From NCBI RefSeq assembly GCF_002897375.1, contig NZ_BFAG01000005.1, positions 1-64,000 of the forward strand: a DNA stretch of 64,000 bases, in the 5' to 3' direction. The notes under the pieces are model-generated. The model had not been told where the DNA came from. It did no database searches and saw nothing but the letters and a program-made list of their open reading frames with translations. This stretch comes from Deinococcus aerius. Its GTDB lineage: Bacteria > Deinococcota > Deinococci > Deinococcales > Deinococcaceae. The position numbers and the translations under genes are program-made. The stretch's first letter is position 1; every line of letters starts with the position of its first letter. Shown in pieces: positions 29,166-39,959 of this stretch.

Positions 29166-32100
29166 GGTGCCGGACTTCTGGCCTGGCGCGCAGCGGCTCC
29201 AGTGGGGGTGTGTACTCATGGAGGAGCTGGGCCTCGACCGCCTGGATGACCTACCGCTGTTGATGCAGGGGCTGGCGAGCGTCTTGAGCAGCCCTCAGGT
29301 CGCGCCGCACGCGAAGTTGGTGCGTGAGGCCCGACATGTGCTGCATGGCCTGCGTACCCGCGCAGCGCTCCTGCACGAGGTGCGGGAGTTCAATGCGTAC
29401 GCGGTCGATCCAATGCGCCGGAAGGAACCCGCCTACGAGATCGAGGAGAGCGAGGACGGCGTATTCTTCCGGCGGGTCACGCGGACGGTGGGTGGGGTTG
29501 ACTTCGCCCCCAACGGCGATGTGGCGCGGGCACGTGAGGCCCTACACGCTGGCTTTGACCATCACGAGAACCAGACCCCCCTGGCAAACATGCGCCGCGA
29601 GTTCCGGGTGGAGGTGACCGCTCGTCGTTCCGACAGCTTGGCGGGGACAGCTACCATCTCCGCCCCGGTGAATCTCGCCTCGGCGCGTCTCCCCGCGTTG
29701 CCACGGCACGACATCGCGCGTAGGCCCCAAGGGGAGATACGCGTTCCCTGGGTGGACCTGGAGGTGCTCGCAGCGGAACTCGACGCGCTAGACACGTCCC
29801 TTGGGGTGAGGCCGGAGAACTGGGTGGGACGCCTCGCTAATGCCCGTCTGCGGGCTGCGCGGGATAACCACCTCGAACCCGAGGGAGAGTTGGTTCTGGC
29901 GGGGTTGAGGCACCTAGTAGGCTTGCCAGGCGCGGGTAAGACAACGCTGATCACGCTGTTGTGCGTGTGGCTCTCCAGGCATGACGTGAAGACAGCGGTG
30001 TTCTTCACGAGTGTGGAGGTGTCGCGGACCTACCTGGAAAAGCTCGACCGTTATGGCGCGAGCGTCGGCATGCTGGTCGGCCAGGGTGGACGGACGCGGG
30101 CCCGGCACGCCGCCCGTCTTAGCGAACTTATTGCGAGCGGTGATCCTCAGGGCGGCTTTGGGCGGGACGTGTTCGGCGCCTCCCTGTTTGGGGCCAACTG
30201 TCTGCTCCCGGCCTTCAGCGCAGGCGGCAGCGACGCGTGGCCTCTGGGGGAAGCGCCGTGTGAGCAGGTTTACCAGCGTGCGCCTCAAGAACCGGGTGAA
30301 CCTGGGAGCAAAGCGCAGGAGGTTCGCTGCCTCTGCCCCGCGTGGTCCGCCTGTGGCCGCAACAAGGCCGCGCGCTATCTCACGCGCGCGACGGTGTGGT
30401 TGGGGCACGTCGCCAGCCTCGACACGGCCCTGCCCACGCACGCCTCGAAGACGCGGTTGCGGTACTTCGAGCTGGTCTCGCGCACCTTCGACGTGGTGAT
30501 CGTGGACGAGTGCGACGCGGCGCAGCAATCGCTGGACGACCACGGTGCCGTCACCCTCAAGCTCACCGGGTCGGAGGATAGCTTGCACTTCAGCGGCGTG
30601 CAGGGCTTGCAGATCAAGCTCGCGCGCGAGGACAACTTCATGCTCGCCGACCCACGGGTCGAGGCTTACGACGAGTACTTCGACCAGTTCTCGTGGCACA
30701 CCAAACGTCTCGTCACCACTATTCAGAGACTTGACCAGGAGACCCGCGACCGCTACGCGGGGCAGCTCCTTACCAGCAACCGCATCCTGAAGGGCCTGAT
30801 GCAAGACGCCCCGCAGGAGCGGCAGACCGCCGTGTGGGACTTCTGGCAGACTGCGCTGTACGACGCGTTCGGTGCGGTTACTCCCTCACGCGAGTGGCGA
30901 AATGCTCGGCGTTACGCCAAGGACCTCGGGTTGGGTGTGATCGAGGCGCGCGAAGCGTGGCAGAGGCTGAACAAGATGCTGCGTGAGTACCTCAGGGCGG
31001 ATACGCTGTCGCGCCGAGAAACCGCGCGCACTGCGGTGGAGCGCGTCACCGTGCGGGTAGCAGGCCTCGACAGTCGCCCAGCGCACGACGACCTCCGGCT
31101 GCTCCTCACTGTGTCGTGCATGATCGTGGCGTTCCAACGGGTGGCGGTACACGCGCAGCGGCTCGTTCTGGACGGGCTGGTGGACGAGCAGGTGCTGTCC
31201 AGGAGTGACAGCGCCGAACTGCAAAAACATGTGCCGGTGAACGTGATGGGCCTGCTATCCGGAGTTCGCTTCCGCATGGAGCCGAACGGCACAACCAGCA
31301 TCGACTACCTGCTGATGAACAGCACGCCTCGGCTGTTGCTCTATCACCTGCACGAGTTGAACGGACCGGAAGTTCCTGGTCCGGCCGTGCTGTTGACCAG
31401 CGCCACATCGTTCCTCGAGCCCAGCACGACGTACCATGTGAACGTCACGCCCCGGTATGTGCTGTCGCCCGAGACACCAGACGTGCGCGCCGACCTCACA
31501 CGTTACGCGTTCGCTCCTGTCCGGGACCCGCGTACCGGTCTCCCCCTGGCCTTCAGCGGCGCGGGGCGGTCCGCACGGGAACATCTGCGGCGCATGGTGG
31601 ACGGTCTGGTCGGGGGGCCGTGGGAGGAGAGCGAGGTCGGAAAGGCGCTTGCAGCGCTAGAGGCGGAGCACGATGTGCGCCGCAAGGCGGCGTTCGTGGT
31701 GAACAGCTACGAGCAGGTGGAATTGATCGTGGAGCATCTGCGCGCCCGGCACCCTGAGGCTCACAGACGGGTGCGCGGTGTCATTCGCACACCCCGCGCA
31801 GGTCCTTACGTTACGTCCGCTCAGGTGGAGGCGCTCGGTGATGACGAAGACGTGGAACTGCTGGTCTTCCCCATGCTGGCGCTGGGCCGCGGCGTGAACG
31901 TCGTGTTCTCCAGCGGCCCGCATGCCCGCAAGGCCGCCATCGGCTGCCTGTACTTCCTGACGCGTCCGCACCCTGCGAGCGACGACCTGTCTTTCCTGCT
32001 GAGCGTGGTGGCCCGCGCGACCCAGGAGGCGGACGCGGCCCCGCCGCCCGCGAGCCTGGAGGCGGCCCAGGAGGCGTGGATGGACGCGCGGCGCCGCACG

Positions 32101-32562
32101 TTCGCCCGGTCGGTCGAATTGATCGGCTCGCCGTTGCAGGCATCACTGCTGGGCGAGGACCTGTTCGAGGCGTTCAGTGCCAACCTTGCGGTGCCGGTGT
32201 TGCAGACTATCGGGCGCGGCATGCGCGGCGGGAGTCCGGTGTGGGTGTTTTTTGTGGACGCGGCCTGGGCGCGCAAAAGTGCCCAGGAGCAGCCGGAGAC
32301 ACCTACCTCCAGCGTCCTGGTGGGCATGCGCGACGTGCTTCGCAAGGTGGTACACGACCCCGACCCGCTGCGTGCTTCTGTCTACCGCGAGCTGTACGCG
32401 GCGTTCTTGCAACCACTTGAACACACGGAGGGGGTGCGCTTTCCCGATCCCGCCACACCACGGGTGAGACGTTCCAACCGCAAGCCGCCCCCAGTCGCCG
32501 TCCCTGAATTGGACGTAGACATGTTCGTGCCCCCCGCCGATCTCGACCTGGAGGAGATCTAA
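29158..32562 (+). CDS. DinG/XPD-type Fe-S helicase of the pPIWI-RE cassette
   Basis: An 1134-residue superfamily 2 helicase. After an N-terminal domain of about 240 residues, Walker A is GLPGAGKTT (255-263). Four cysteines (368, 391, 393, 399) form the Fe-S cluster site typical of DinG/XPD enzymes. Walker B is VIVDECD with Asp450-Glu451. The late motif VI is QTIGRGMRG near residue 1016. Such helicases unwind DNA or RNA-DNA hybrids 5' to 3'. I start at the ATG inside the end of the nuclease gene; a longer frame starts 11 codons earlier. The stop overlaps the next ATG by one base (TAATG), so the operon is tightly coupled. Confidence 0.87.
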   Translation: MRRVPDFWPGAQRLQWGCVLMEELGLDRLDDLPLLMQGLASVLSSPQVAPHAKLVREARHVLHGLRTRAALLHEVREFNAYAVDPMRRKEPAYEIEESEDGVFFRRVTRTVGGVDFAPNGDVARAREALHAGFDHHENQTPLANMRREFRVEVTARRSDSLAGTATISAPVNLASARLPALPRHDIARRPQGEIRVPWVDLEVLAAELDALDTSLGVRPENWVGRLANARLRAARDNHLEPEGELVLAGLRHLVGLPGAGKTTLITLLCVWLSRHDVKTAVFFTSVEVSRTYLEKLDRYGASVGMLVGQGGRTRARHAARLSELIASGDPQGGFGRDVFGASLFGANCLLPAFSAGGSDAWPLGEAPCEQVYQRAPQEPGEPGSKAQEVRCLCPAWSACGRNKAARYLTRATVWLGHVASLDTALPTHASKTRLRYFELVSRTFDVVIVDECDAAQQSLDDHGAVTLKLTGSEDSLHFSGVQGLQIKLAREDNFMLADPRVEAYDEYFDQFSWHTKRLVTTIQRLDQETRDRYAGQLLTSNRILKGLMQDAPQERQTAVWDFWQTALYDAFGAVTPSREWRNARRYAKDLGLGVIEAREAWQRLNKMLREYLRADTLSRRETARTAVERVTVRVAGLDSRPAHDDLRLLLTVSCMIVAFQRVAVHAQRLVLDGLVDEQVLSRSDSAELQKHVPVNVMGLLSGVRFRMEPNGTTSIDYLLMNSTPRLLLYHLHELNGPEVPGPAVLLTSATSFLEPSTTYHVNVTPRYVLSPETPDVRADLTRYAFAPVRDPRTGLPLAFSGAGRSAREHLRRMVDGLVGGPWEESEVGKALAALEAEHDVRRKAAFVVNSYEQVELIVEHLRARHPEAHRRVRGVIRTPRAGPYVTSAQVEALGDDEDVELLVFPMLALGRGVNVVFSSGPHARKAAIGCLYFLTRPHPASDDLSFLLSVVARATQEADAAPPPASLEAAQEAWMDARRRTFARSVELIGSPLQASLLGEDLFEAFSANLAVPVLQTIGRGMRGGSPVWVFFVDAAWARKSAQEQPETPTSSVLVGMRDVLRKVVHDPDPLRASVYRELYAAFLQPLEHTEGVRFPDPATPRVRRSNRKPPPVAVPELDVDMFVPPADLDLEEI

Positions 32563-35315
32563 TGACCGTGATTGAGACCGACCGTTTTGTGAAGTTGCCC
32601 GGGGACGAGGAGCTGCGCCCCCTGGCGTTCCTCATGCCGCAGGAGGCCCGCCCTGCCGAACGCCCGCCCACCTGCGTGGAGTGGACAGATGAGGCGCGTG
32701 ACGTACTCGCCCGGCTTGCGGCGCACCTGAAACCCGCGTACCTGCCTACCCGTTCGCTGCGAACATTGCTCGAAATCCACGTACCCAGGCTGCTGCGTGT
32801 GGACGAGCGCGCCGGGACCCGCGAGGATGGTCGGGGGGTACTCGGCTGGGCGGATGCGGACGACCAGGCGGACGTGTTCAAGGGAGCGATGACCGCTCTG
32901 GCACGCTGGGTGAACGGCACGCTCGGGGAGGATTGCGCGGAGCTTCCGGGCGCGCTCGCGGCGCTCGACGACCTGCGCGACCTGTACCGGGAGCGGCGGC
33001 TGCTCCGGGTACGTGCGGAACAGGGCCAGGTGTTCGACTGGAGCGCTTTCCCGAACGGCACCGCTAGCCCTGGCACGTCCACGTCGTACTCGGCGTTGGC
33101 AGATGCGGTCGCGCGTGCGTTGGAAGGAGAGGAATTGTTCGAGGGCCTCGGGGCGACACGCCGGGTTGTACAGGCACACCTGCGAGGCGAGGCTGAACTG
33201 GTGAGCGAGCCGGTACGGCGGGATGTGCGCGAGCCGTTCAGCCTCGTGGTGCGGGTGCGGGTGCTGACGCTCCCCACCCTCTCCCGCCCGTTGGTGGAGG
33301 TGGACCTCAGCAAGCGGCGTTGGGTGGCAGACCTCAACGAATACCCGAAGAGGGGCAACGTCACGGGCTTCGTCTTTGGGGTGGGGGAGACGACCGCCCA
33401 CCCGTTCACAATCAGCGCGGGGCAGGGGGAATACACCGTGAACGGGGAGTTCAAGGAACTGGCCCGCAAGTACGACTTCGGGCCCACTACCGACGGACGC
33501 GTGGCGATGAAGATTCGCAATGAGCACGCCGAGGTATTGGTCAACCTCCGGGCGGGTTACGGGCGGCACAAGGTGGACGCGGGGGTGCCGGAGCGTGACA
33601 AGGTGGACGCGTTCACCCGAATTCGGTCCCACCTCGAAAGGCTCGGCTTCGTCCAGTGGGACGACGTGACTCCGGTGAGGACGAAAAACGCCGCGTCGGC
33701 TTCCTCCGCCTTTGTCGACATAGATGACGAAGCGGTCAATGAGGCGCGGATGGAGGCCTGGCTCGCGCAGACACGTGACGCGTTGCCGAGGTACCACGCC
33801 CGGGGGAGCGTGTTGCTGATCGCCCATCACGTGAGTTGCCAGCAGGACGCCGAGCTGGCGCGGGATACGTTGCGGCGCGTGCTGGGCGACGCGGTGCAGG
33901 TGGAGGCGGTGCCGCTGCCCGAGGGCGTGCACGGCCTGCGCGAAGAACTGCCGGGTCCGGACCTCGGCGCCCGGGCCCGGGCGCGAAAGCGGCAAGAGGC
34001 GTGGGCGCACTTCACCGCAAACGTCAGTGAACTCAACGCGCGGAGCGGTGTGGTCGGTGTGCTCGTGTTGGCACCGCAGGAGTACGGGCGACGCGACGAG
34101 GACAGGGTGAACAAGCGCATGGGGCGGCACGCGCTTGCCACGCTTGGCCGGGTGCCCGTGCAATATCTACTGCCCCCCGACAAGAGTACGAAGGACCCTG
34201 TAAAGGACTTTCGCATGCGGCTTCACAACGCGTGGATGCATCTTGTGTGGGGCCATCACGGACGGGTGGATGATGTCGGCGGGAACGCCGAGCGTCTGTT
34301 CCCCATGTTGGTGGATGCCGAGCGCCTGTTTCCAGTGGACACCGCGCCACAGGTCGTCTTGGGCTTTACGGCCATCCAACGCAACAGGAAGAAGTTCGAG
34401 AACGACGCCTCATTCGTCGCGCTGGCGTTTCGTATGCACGTTCGCGATGGCCGGGTCGAGGCGGCCTTCGCCTACGAGGACAAGAGGAAGGACCTCGCTG
34501 TGACACAGTGGAAGCCCCTGCGGGATACGCTGCTGGACGTAGCGGCGAAGAGCCCCATGAACCTCAACGCGGACCGCAAGAACGGCACGCGCCAGGCGCA
34601 ATACCAGACGTTCGTTCACGGCTTGGTGGAGGCGGAAGTGCGGGCCGGGACGCGACCACTGGTTATTGTGGACAGCACGCACGCCGTAAGGTTGTGGCCG
34701 TGGCTGGCGGACAACCGCCTTGATGTGGGTGACGTTCAGTTCCGGGAGTTGGCTAAGCGCAATATGCAACTGCCATGGCTGCGCGCGGGCCTGCGCTTGG
34801 TGCGGGTGCGGCGGGAGAACGCGCCACAGGTGGTAGTGGATAAGACTGTGCGGTACGTGAACATCGAGACTGGTGAGACACAGGTGGTACACGCGCCGAC
34901 CTGGCTCGCAGCGCAACTCTTGCGAATTGGCGGCACGCGAGTTCCGACGTACTTCTCGTTCGGAAGCAAGCTGACCTTTCAGGGAAAGCGGGGCGTATCG
35001 TGCTACCGCTCGTCTCCGGTGTTTAAAGGTGTGAAGGAGAAGCACGACGGCCGGACCGTATACGTGGCGGACAAAGACGCGCCGCCGTTCATGAAACACC
35101 GAGCGACGCCGAACCCGGTGGAGATTAGCGTGCTGCTGCAACAGCCGGGGGACGACGCGAACCGGGTGGCGGAGTTCGTGGAGAGCTTACGCAGCGGGTA
35201 CGGCCACCACGCCGATTGGACAAACTTACCCGCACCGCTGTTCTTCGAGCGCGTGGTCCAGGAGTACCTGGCAGACTTTGATGATCCAGAGTTGGACGAG
35301 GACGATGGTGCGTGA
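32562..35315 (+). CDS. pPIWI-RE protein (prokaryotic PIWI/Argonaute-like)
   Basis: A 917-residue protein with the pPIWI-RE layout: an N-terminal region of about 400 residues, a MID-like domain (about 410-565, starting GSVLLIAHHV and with VVGVLVLAPQEYG) and a PIWI/RNase H-like domain (about 590-900, starting PQVVLGFTAIQRNRKK). Diagnostic segments are VIVDSTHAVRLWPWL near 703 and LVRVRRENAPQ near 748, which contains the Arg and Glu that name the family. Relatives are predicted to bind a nucleic-acid guide or hybrid and to recruit the helicase and nuclease next to them. Nuclease activity of this domain itself is uncertain. A weak hairpin (35331-35350) follows. Confidence 0.85.
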   Translation: MTVIETDRFVKLPGDEELRPLAFLMPQEARPAERPPTCVEWTDEARDVLARLAAHLKPAYLPTRSLRTLLEIHVPRLLRVDERAGTREDGRGVLGWADADDQADVFKGAMTALARWVNGTLGEDCAELPGALAALDDLRDLYRERRLLRVRAEQGQVFDWSAFPNGTASPGTSTSYSALADAVARALEGEELFEGLGATRRVVQAHLRGEAELVSEPVRRDVREPFSLVVRVRVLTLPTLSRPLVEVDLSKRRWVADLNEYPKRGNVTGFVFGVGETTAHPFTISAGQGEYTVNGEFKELARKYDFGPTTDGRVAMKIRNEHAEVLVNLRAGYGRHKVDAGVPERDKVDAFTRIRSHLERLGFVQWDDVTPVRTKNAASASSAFVDIDDEAVNEARMEAWLAQTRDALPRYHARGSVLLIAHHVSCQQDAELARDTLRRVLGDAVQVEAVPLPEGVHGLREELPGPDLGARARARKRQEAWAHFTANVSELNARSGVVGVLVLAPQEYGRRDEDRVNKRMGRHALATLGRVPVQYLLPPDKSTKDPVKDFRMRLHNAWMHLVWGHHGRVDDVGGNAERLFPMLVDAERLFPVDTAPQVVLGFTAIQRNRKKFENDASFVALAFRMHVRDGRVEAAFAYEDKRKDLAVTQWKPLRDTLLDVAAKSPMNLNADRKNGTRQAQYQTFVHGLVEAEVRAGTRPLVIVDSTHAVRLWPWLADNRLDVGDVQFRELAKRNMQLPWLRAGLRLVRVRRENAPQVVVDKTVRYVNIETGETQVVHAPTWLAAQLLRIGGTRVPTYFSFGSKLTFQGKRGVSCYRSSPVFKGVKEKHDGRTVYVADKDAPPFMKHRATPNPVEISVLLQQPGDDANRVAEFVESLRSGYGHHADWTNLPAPLFFERVVQEYLADFDDPELDEDDGA

Positions 35316-35366
35316 GAAAGCAGCATTCCCAAAGAGTGGCTGACCTCTTTTAACTTTCCAACCCCC

Positions 35367-35846
35367 TCACAGCCCTGGAATTGGCACCGCCACCGGCCGG
35401 ATCGTCTGCCCCTGCCCCTCGGCGGTGTTCAGCAGGTAGGTCGTCTGGGTGTTGAGATTCTGAATCCCCTGCTCGTTGAAGCGGCCCGTCTTCAGGTCGT
35501 TACCCACCTGCGTCAGCGACTTCTGGTAGCCCGGCAGCAGCGAGCCGATGCGTTGCAGGAAGGGGTCTTGCGTGTTGCGGGTCATCTTGATGGCCGAGTT
35601 GACCTGATAGGCGGCGAAGGCCAGCGCCAGGCCCGCCTTGACGATGGCGGAGCGCTGACCGGGGGCGCCCGCCTGGAACTTGTACTGGCGGTACGGCTTC
35701 CAGACCCAGGTGTTGAAGGCGTAGTAGGCGGCACCGAGGTGAAAGACGAACTTCGCCTTCTCGAACGCGGTGGCCTGGGCGGGCTGGGTCGGGGCGGCGA
35801 CGAGCAGGGCTCCCGTCAGGATCAGGGCGGGACGCGCGTGTTTCAT
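35367..35846 (-). CDS. Hypothetical exported protein
   Basis: A 159-residue protein with a clear Sec signal peptide (MKHARPALILTGALLVAAP, cleavage after AQA). The mature part contains FHLGAAYYAFNTWVWKPY and QNLNTQTTYLLNTAEG and is mainly helical; the family is unknown but the sequence looks like a conserved Deinococcus envelope protein. The second ATG is used because it begins the signal peptide and lies 7 bases after GAGACT. It is transcribed alone, convergent with the pPIWI-RE operon. Confidence 0.75.
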   Translation of the reverse strand: MKHARPALILTGALLVAAPTQPAQATAFEKAKFVFHLGAAYYAFNTWVWKPYRQYKFQAGAPGQRSAIVKAGLALAFAAYQVNSAIKMTRNTQDPFLQRIGSLLPGYQKSLTQVGNDLKTGRFNEQGIQNLNTQTTYLLNTAEGQGQTIRPVAVPIPGL

Positions 35847-35999
35847 GGCCGGAAGTCTCACGGCTGACCGGGCGGGGATGGATGAAGGGCGGGTGGACGG
35901 GGCTTGGGAAACTCGGCGCAGGGCTGGACAGGTTTCCCAACCTCGTCCGTTCCCGCCGCCGGCCTATGGCACAATGCGCGCACCTGAAACGAGGCCCCG

Positions 36000-36476
36000 G
36001 TGACCCAGAAGATCGAACTGACCCAGAACGGTTTTGAACGCCTCCAGCGGACCCTGGCGCACGAGTACGAGCGGCTGGACGAGGCCCGGCGTGTGGTGCA
36101 GGAGCAGATGCACGCCAACGAGAACGAGAACCTGGGGCTGGAGGCCGCCCAGCGCGAGGTGATGGCGATTCAGGGGCGCATCGCCGAGATCGAGGACAGC
36201 CTCGCGCGGGCTACCATCATCGAGCGGGCCGGGAACGGGGATGACCGGGCCGCCCTGGGCGCGGTGGTCACGCTGCTCGACGTGGATACGGGCCGCGAGC
36301 TGCGCCTGCAACTCGTGAATCCGCTGGAGGCTTCCGCCGTGGCGGGCGAGCTGCCGCGCGTCAGCACCGAGAGCCCGGTGGGGCGGGAACTGCTGGGGCG
36401 CCGGGCGGGGGAGACGTTCACGGTGAACCTGGGGCGGCGGCAGGCGAACTACCGCCTGCTGAGCGTCAGCGGCTGA
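36000..36476 (+). CDS. GreA/Gfh-family transcript-cleavage factor-like protein
   Basis: A 158-residue protein: an N-terminal coiled coil of about 75 residues (QNGFERLQRTLAHEYERLDEA) and a C-terminal FKBP-like domain (about 80-158, VSTESPVGRELLGRRAGE). Gre factors insert the coiled-coil tip into the RNA-polymerase channel. The GreA tip reads DLSEN; here the same place reads NENEN, keeping the Glu but losing the first Asp. It may therefore act like the Gfh group, which inhibits or modulates polymerase instead of stimulating cleavage. The GTG start has GAGG upstream. Its 3' end overlaps the convergent sugar dehydrogenase by 11 bases. Confidence 0.85.
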   Translation: MTQKIELTQNGFERLQRTLAHEYERLDEARRVVQEQMHANENENLGLEAAQREVMAIQGRIAEIEDSLARATIIERAGNGDDRAALGAVVTLLDVDTGRELRLQLVNPLEASAVAGELPRVSTESPVGRELLGRRAGETFTVNLGRRQANYRLLSVSG

Positions 36477-37593
36477 GCCTCAGAATCCGGCCCGTTCCGT
36501 ACTCGGCCACGTACAGTTCCCCGGCCTCGTCCTCCCCGAAGGTCGAGGGGTTCTGCACGTTGCCGATCCTGGCCTTGCTCCAGGTCTGCCCACCCATGCG
36601 CGAGGCCCAGACGTTGCCGCTGCCGAAGTCGGCGAAGACGTACTGGCCCTTCAGGGCGGGGATGGCGCCCCCGCGGTACACGTACCCGCCCGTGATGCTC
36701 TGGCCCTCGTCGCGGCCATATTGCAGCACGGGGTCGGTAAGGCCCTGGGTCCGGCAGATATCCGCGTCGTAGCAGGTCCGGGCCTCCCGGATGCGCCAGC
36801 CGTAGTTCTCGCCACCCTTGCTCGCGCGGGGCTGGCGGTTGACCTCCTCGAACGAGTTCTGGCCCACATCGGCGATGATGAGGTCGCCCGTCGCCCGGTC
36901 GAAGGAGAAACGCCAGGGGTTGCGCAGGCCGTACGCCCAGATGTTGGGGTTGGCGCCCTGCCGGTTCAGGAAGGGATTGCCGGGGGCGGGCTTGGCGGCG
37001 TCCCCCCGCACGTCGAAGCGCAGGATTTTCCCCAGCGGCGTGCCCAGCTTCTGCCCGTTGCCCTGCGGATCGCCCCCCGACCCGCCGTCCCCCAGCCCCA
37101 GGTACAGGAAGCCGTCGGGGCCGAAGGCGAGCTGCCCGCCGTTGTGGTTGGCAAAGGGCTGCTGGGCCGTGAAGAGCGTTTTCGCGCTGGCAGGATCGGC
37201 CCGCGCAAAGTCGGGGGTGGCGGTGTACCGCGCGAGGACCGTGTCCCCACCCCGGTCCGTGTAATGGACGTACAGGCGGCGATTCGTCTTGTAGTTCGGG
37301 TCGAAGGCGAGGCCCAGCAGGCCGCGCTCCCCGCCCGCGCTCGTCCGGTTGCTCACGTCGAGGAAGGGCGCGGCCCGGACCCTCCCGTTCTGAATCACGC
37401 GCACCTGGCCGCCTTGCAGGGTGGCGTACAGCCTCCCCGAGCCGTCGCCCGCGTGAGTTAGGGTCGTGACCCCTTCCAGCCCGCTCACGAAGGGGACGAA
37501 GCGAACCAGGGGCACGTTGTTCTGTGCGCCGACGGAGACGGCCAGCAGGGCGGTGCCGAGGACCAGCGCGGCGCGGCGAAGTCGGGGGGACAT
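36466..37593 (-). CDS. PQQ-dependent sugar dehydrogenase (Asd/Gdh-B type)
   Basis: A 375-residue secreted six-bladed beta-propeller of the soluble glucose/aldose-sugar dehydrogenase family. A signal peptide (residues 1-23, LVLGTALLAVSVGAQ) precedes the domain. Family motifs: GLEGVTTLTHAGDGSGRLY, GERGLLGLAFDPNY, YLGLGDGGSGGDPQGNGQ, and GLRNPWRFSFD with the conserved Arg-Asn. It would oxidise aldose sugars in the periplasm or envelope with PQQ as cofactor. No PQQ synthesis genes are in this window. A cysteine pair (RTCYDADIC) may form a disulphide. Confidence 0.92.
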   Translation of the reverse strand: MSPRLRRAALVLGTALLAVSVGAQNNVPLVRFVPFVSGLEGVTTLTHAGDGSGRLYATLQGGQVRVIQNGRVRAAPFLDVSNRTSAGGERGLLGLAFDPNYKTNRRLYVHYTDRGGDTVLARYTATPDFARADPASAKTLFTAQQPFANHNGGQLAFGPDGFLYLGLGDGGSGGDPQGNGQKLGTPLGKILRFDVRGDAAKPAPGNPFLNRQGANPNIWAYGLRNPWRFSFDRATGDLIIADVGQNSFEEVNRQPRASKGGENYGWRIREARTCYDADICRTQGLTDPVLQYGRDEGQSITGGYVYRGGAIPALKGQYVFADFGSGNVWASRMGGQTWSKARIGNVQNPSTFGEDEAGELYVAEYGTGRILRLSR

Positions 37594-37697
37594 GAATCAG
37601 TGTGGCCTGACCCTGTGGGGAACGACTGTAACGGGGCAAACGGGCCTGCGCAGGAAGGGGAAGGCCCGAAGCCTCTCCCGGGCGGGTACGCTGGGGC

Positions 37698-38042
37698 ATG
37701 ACTCCTCCCCAGGCCCTCGAGAAGTACCGCGCCCCCGGTCCCGACCGCCTGCGCCTCTACGCCGTGCTCTTCGCCCTGCTCGTGCTGACCGCCGTGCTGG
37801 GGCGCGGGCGGCCCGGCGACCTCGGCGTGTGGGAGACATTGCGGCGCAGCGCCTTTGCCCGGGTGATGTTCATGGACATCGGCGTGCTGAGTACCCTGGG
37901 CGCCCTGTACCTCGTGTTGAAGGGCCGGACGCGGGTGCGCCTCCCCGCTGCCCTCGCCGCCCTGTTCATCGGCAGCTTCGCGCTGCTGCCCGCCCTCGCC
38001 TGGGAGGACTGGGCAGCGCTGCGGGAGGAGAGGCCGGAGTGA
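37698..38042 (+). CDS. Hypothetical membrane protein, three TM segments
   Basis: A 114-residue protein with hydrophobic segments at about residues 20-36, 56-73 and 80-100. The ATG is 5 bases after TACGCT. It resembles small DUF-type inner-membrane proteins with a short basic N-terminus. It is coupled to the next gene by a GTGA overlap, so the two probably work together. Function unknown. Confidence 0.7.
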   Translation: MTPPQALEKYRAPGPDRLRLYAVLFALLVLTAVLGRGRPGDLGVWETLRRSAFARVMFMDIGVLSTLGALYLVLKGRTRVRLPAALAALFIGSFALLPALAWEDWAALREERPE

Positions 38043-38539
38043 CCGGGGAAGGAGGTTCGGCCTCCCCCTCGCGCCGGGTGCTGAATGGGGCGGCGCTCGC
38101 CGTCCTCCTGGGCACGCTGCTCTGGCTGGCGTACCTCTGGACGGCCATCCCCGAACGGCTGCCCCTGCGGACGAATCTGGCCTCCCCGCCCACCGAGGGG
38201 GGGAAGGAACGGCTGTTGATCCTGCCGCTGGTCATGCTGTTCCTCTATGTCCTGCTCTCGTATACCGAGAGGACGGGCGCCCTCAACCTGCCCGACCTGG
38301 GCTCGCCCGAGCGCAACCGGGCCGCCGCGCGGGAGGTCTCGGCAGGTCTGAAGTTCGGCTGCGTCACTCTCCTCGCGCTGGGAATACTCCGGATGCTGGC
38401 CTCGTCACCCGCCGCGCCGCCCGGGGTGGTGGGGTCATTGTTCGCCTGCGTGGGCGGTGTGGGTGCCCTCTTGCTCGTCGCGTCGGCACCGCCGGTAAAT
38501 GGACGAAGGCCGCCCAGGAGTGTGGACGGCCTCCGCTGA
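38039..38539 (+). CDS. Hypothetical membrane protein, DUF1648-like
   Basis: A 166-residue protein with four hydrophobic segments. The first contains AVLLGTLLWLAYLWTAIPERLPLRTN, like the W-x-x-LP-x-x-P motif of DUF1648 proteins found in membrane regulators. The GTG start overlaps the preceding stop by four bases. The C-terminal basic tail ends just before the der gene, which converges from the other strand. Role unknown. Confidence 0.65.
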   Translation: MTGEGGSASPSRRVLNGAALAVLLGTLLWLAYLWTAIPERLPLRTNLASPPTEGGKERLLILPLVMLFLYVLLSYTERTGALNLPDLGSPERNRAAAREVSAGLKFGCVTLLALGILRMLASSPAAPPGVVGSLFACVGGVGALLLVASAPPVNGRRPPRSVDGLR

Positions 38540-38548
38540 CGGGCCAGC

Positions 38549-39874
<1,326 letters not shown>

Positions 39875-39959
39875 GTTCGACGCTCCTTTCGGTGCCGAAC
39901 CCCTCCGGCGTCAGGAGGAGGTTCGCCGCTGCCCGCCGCCCTGTTCAGGCTGGCCGGGC

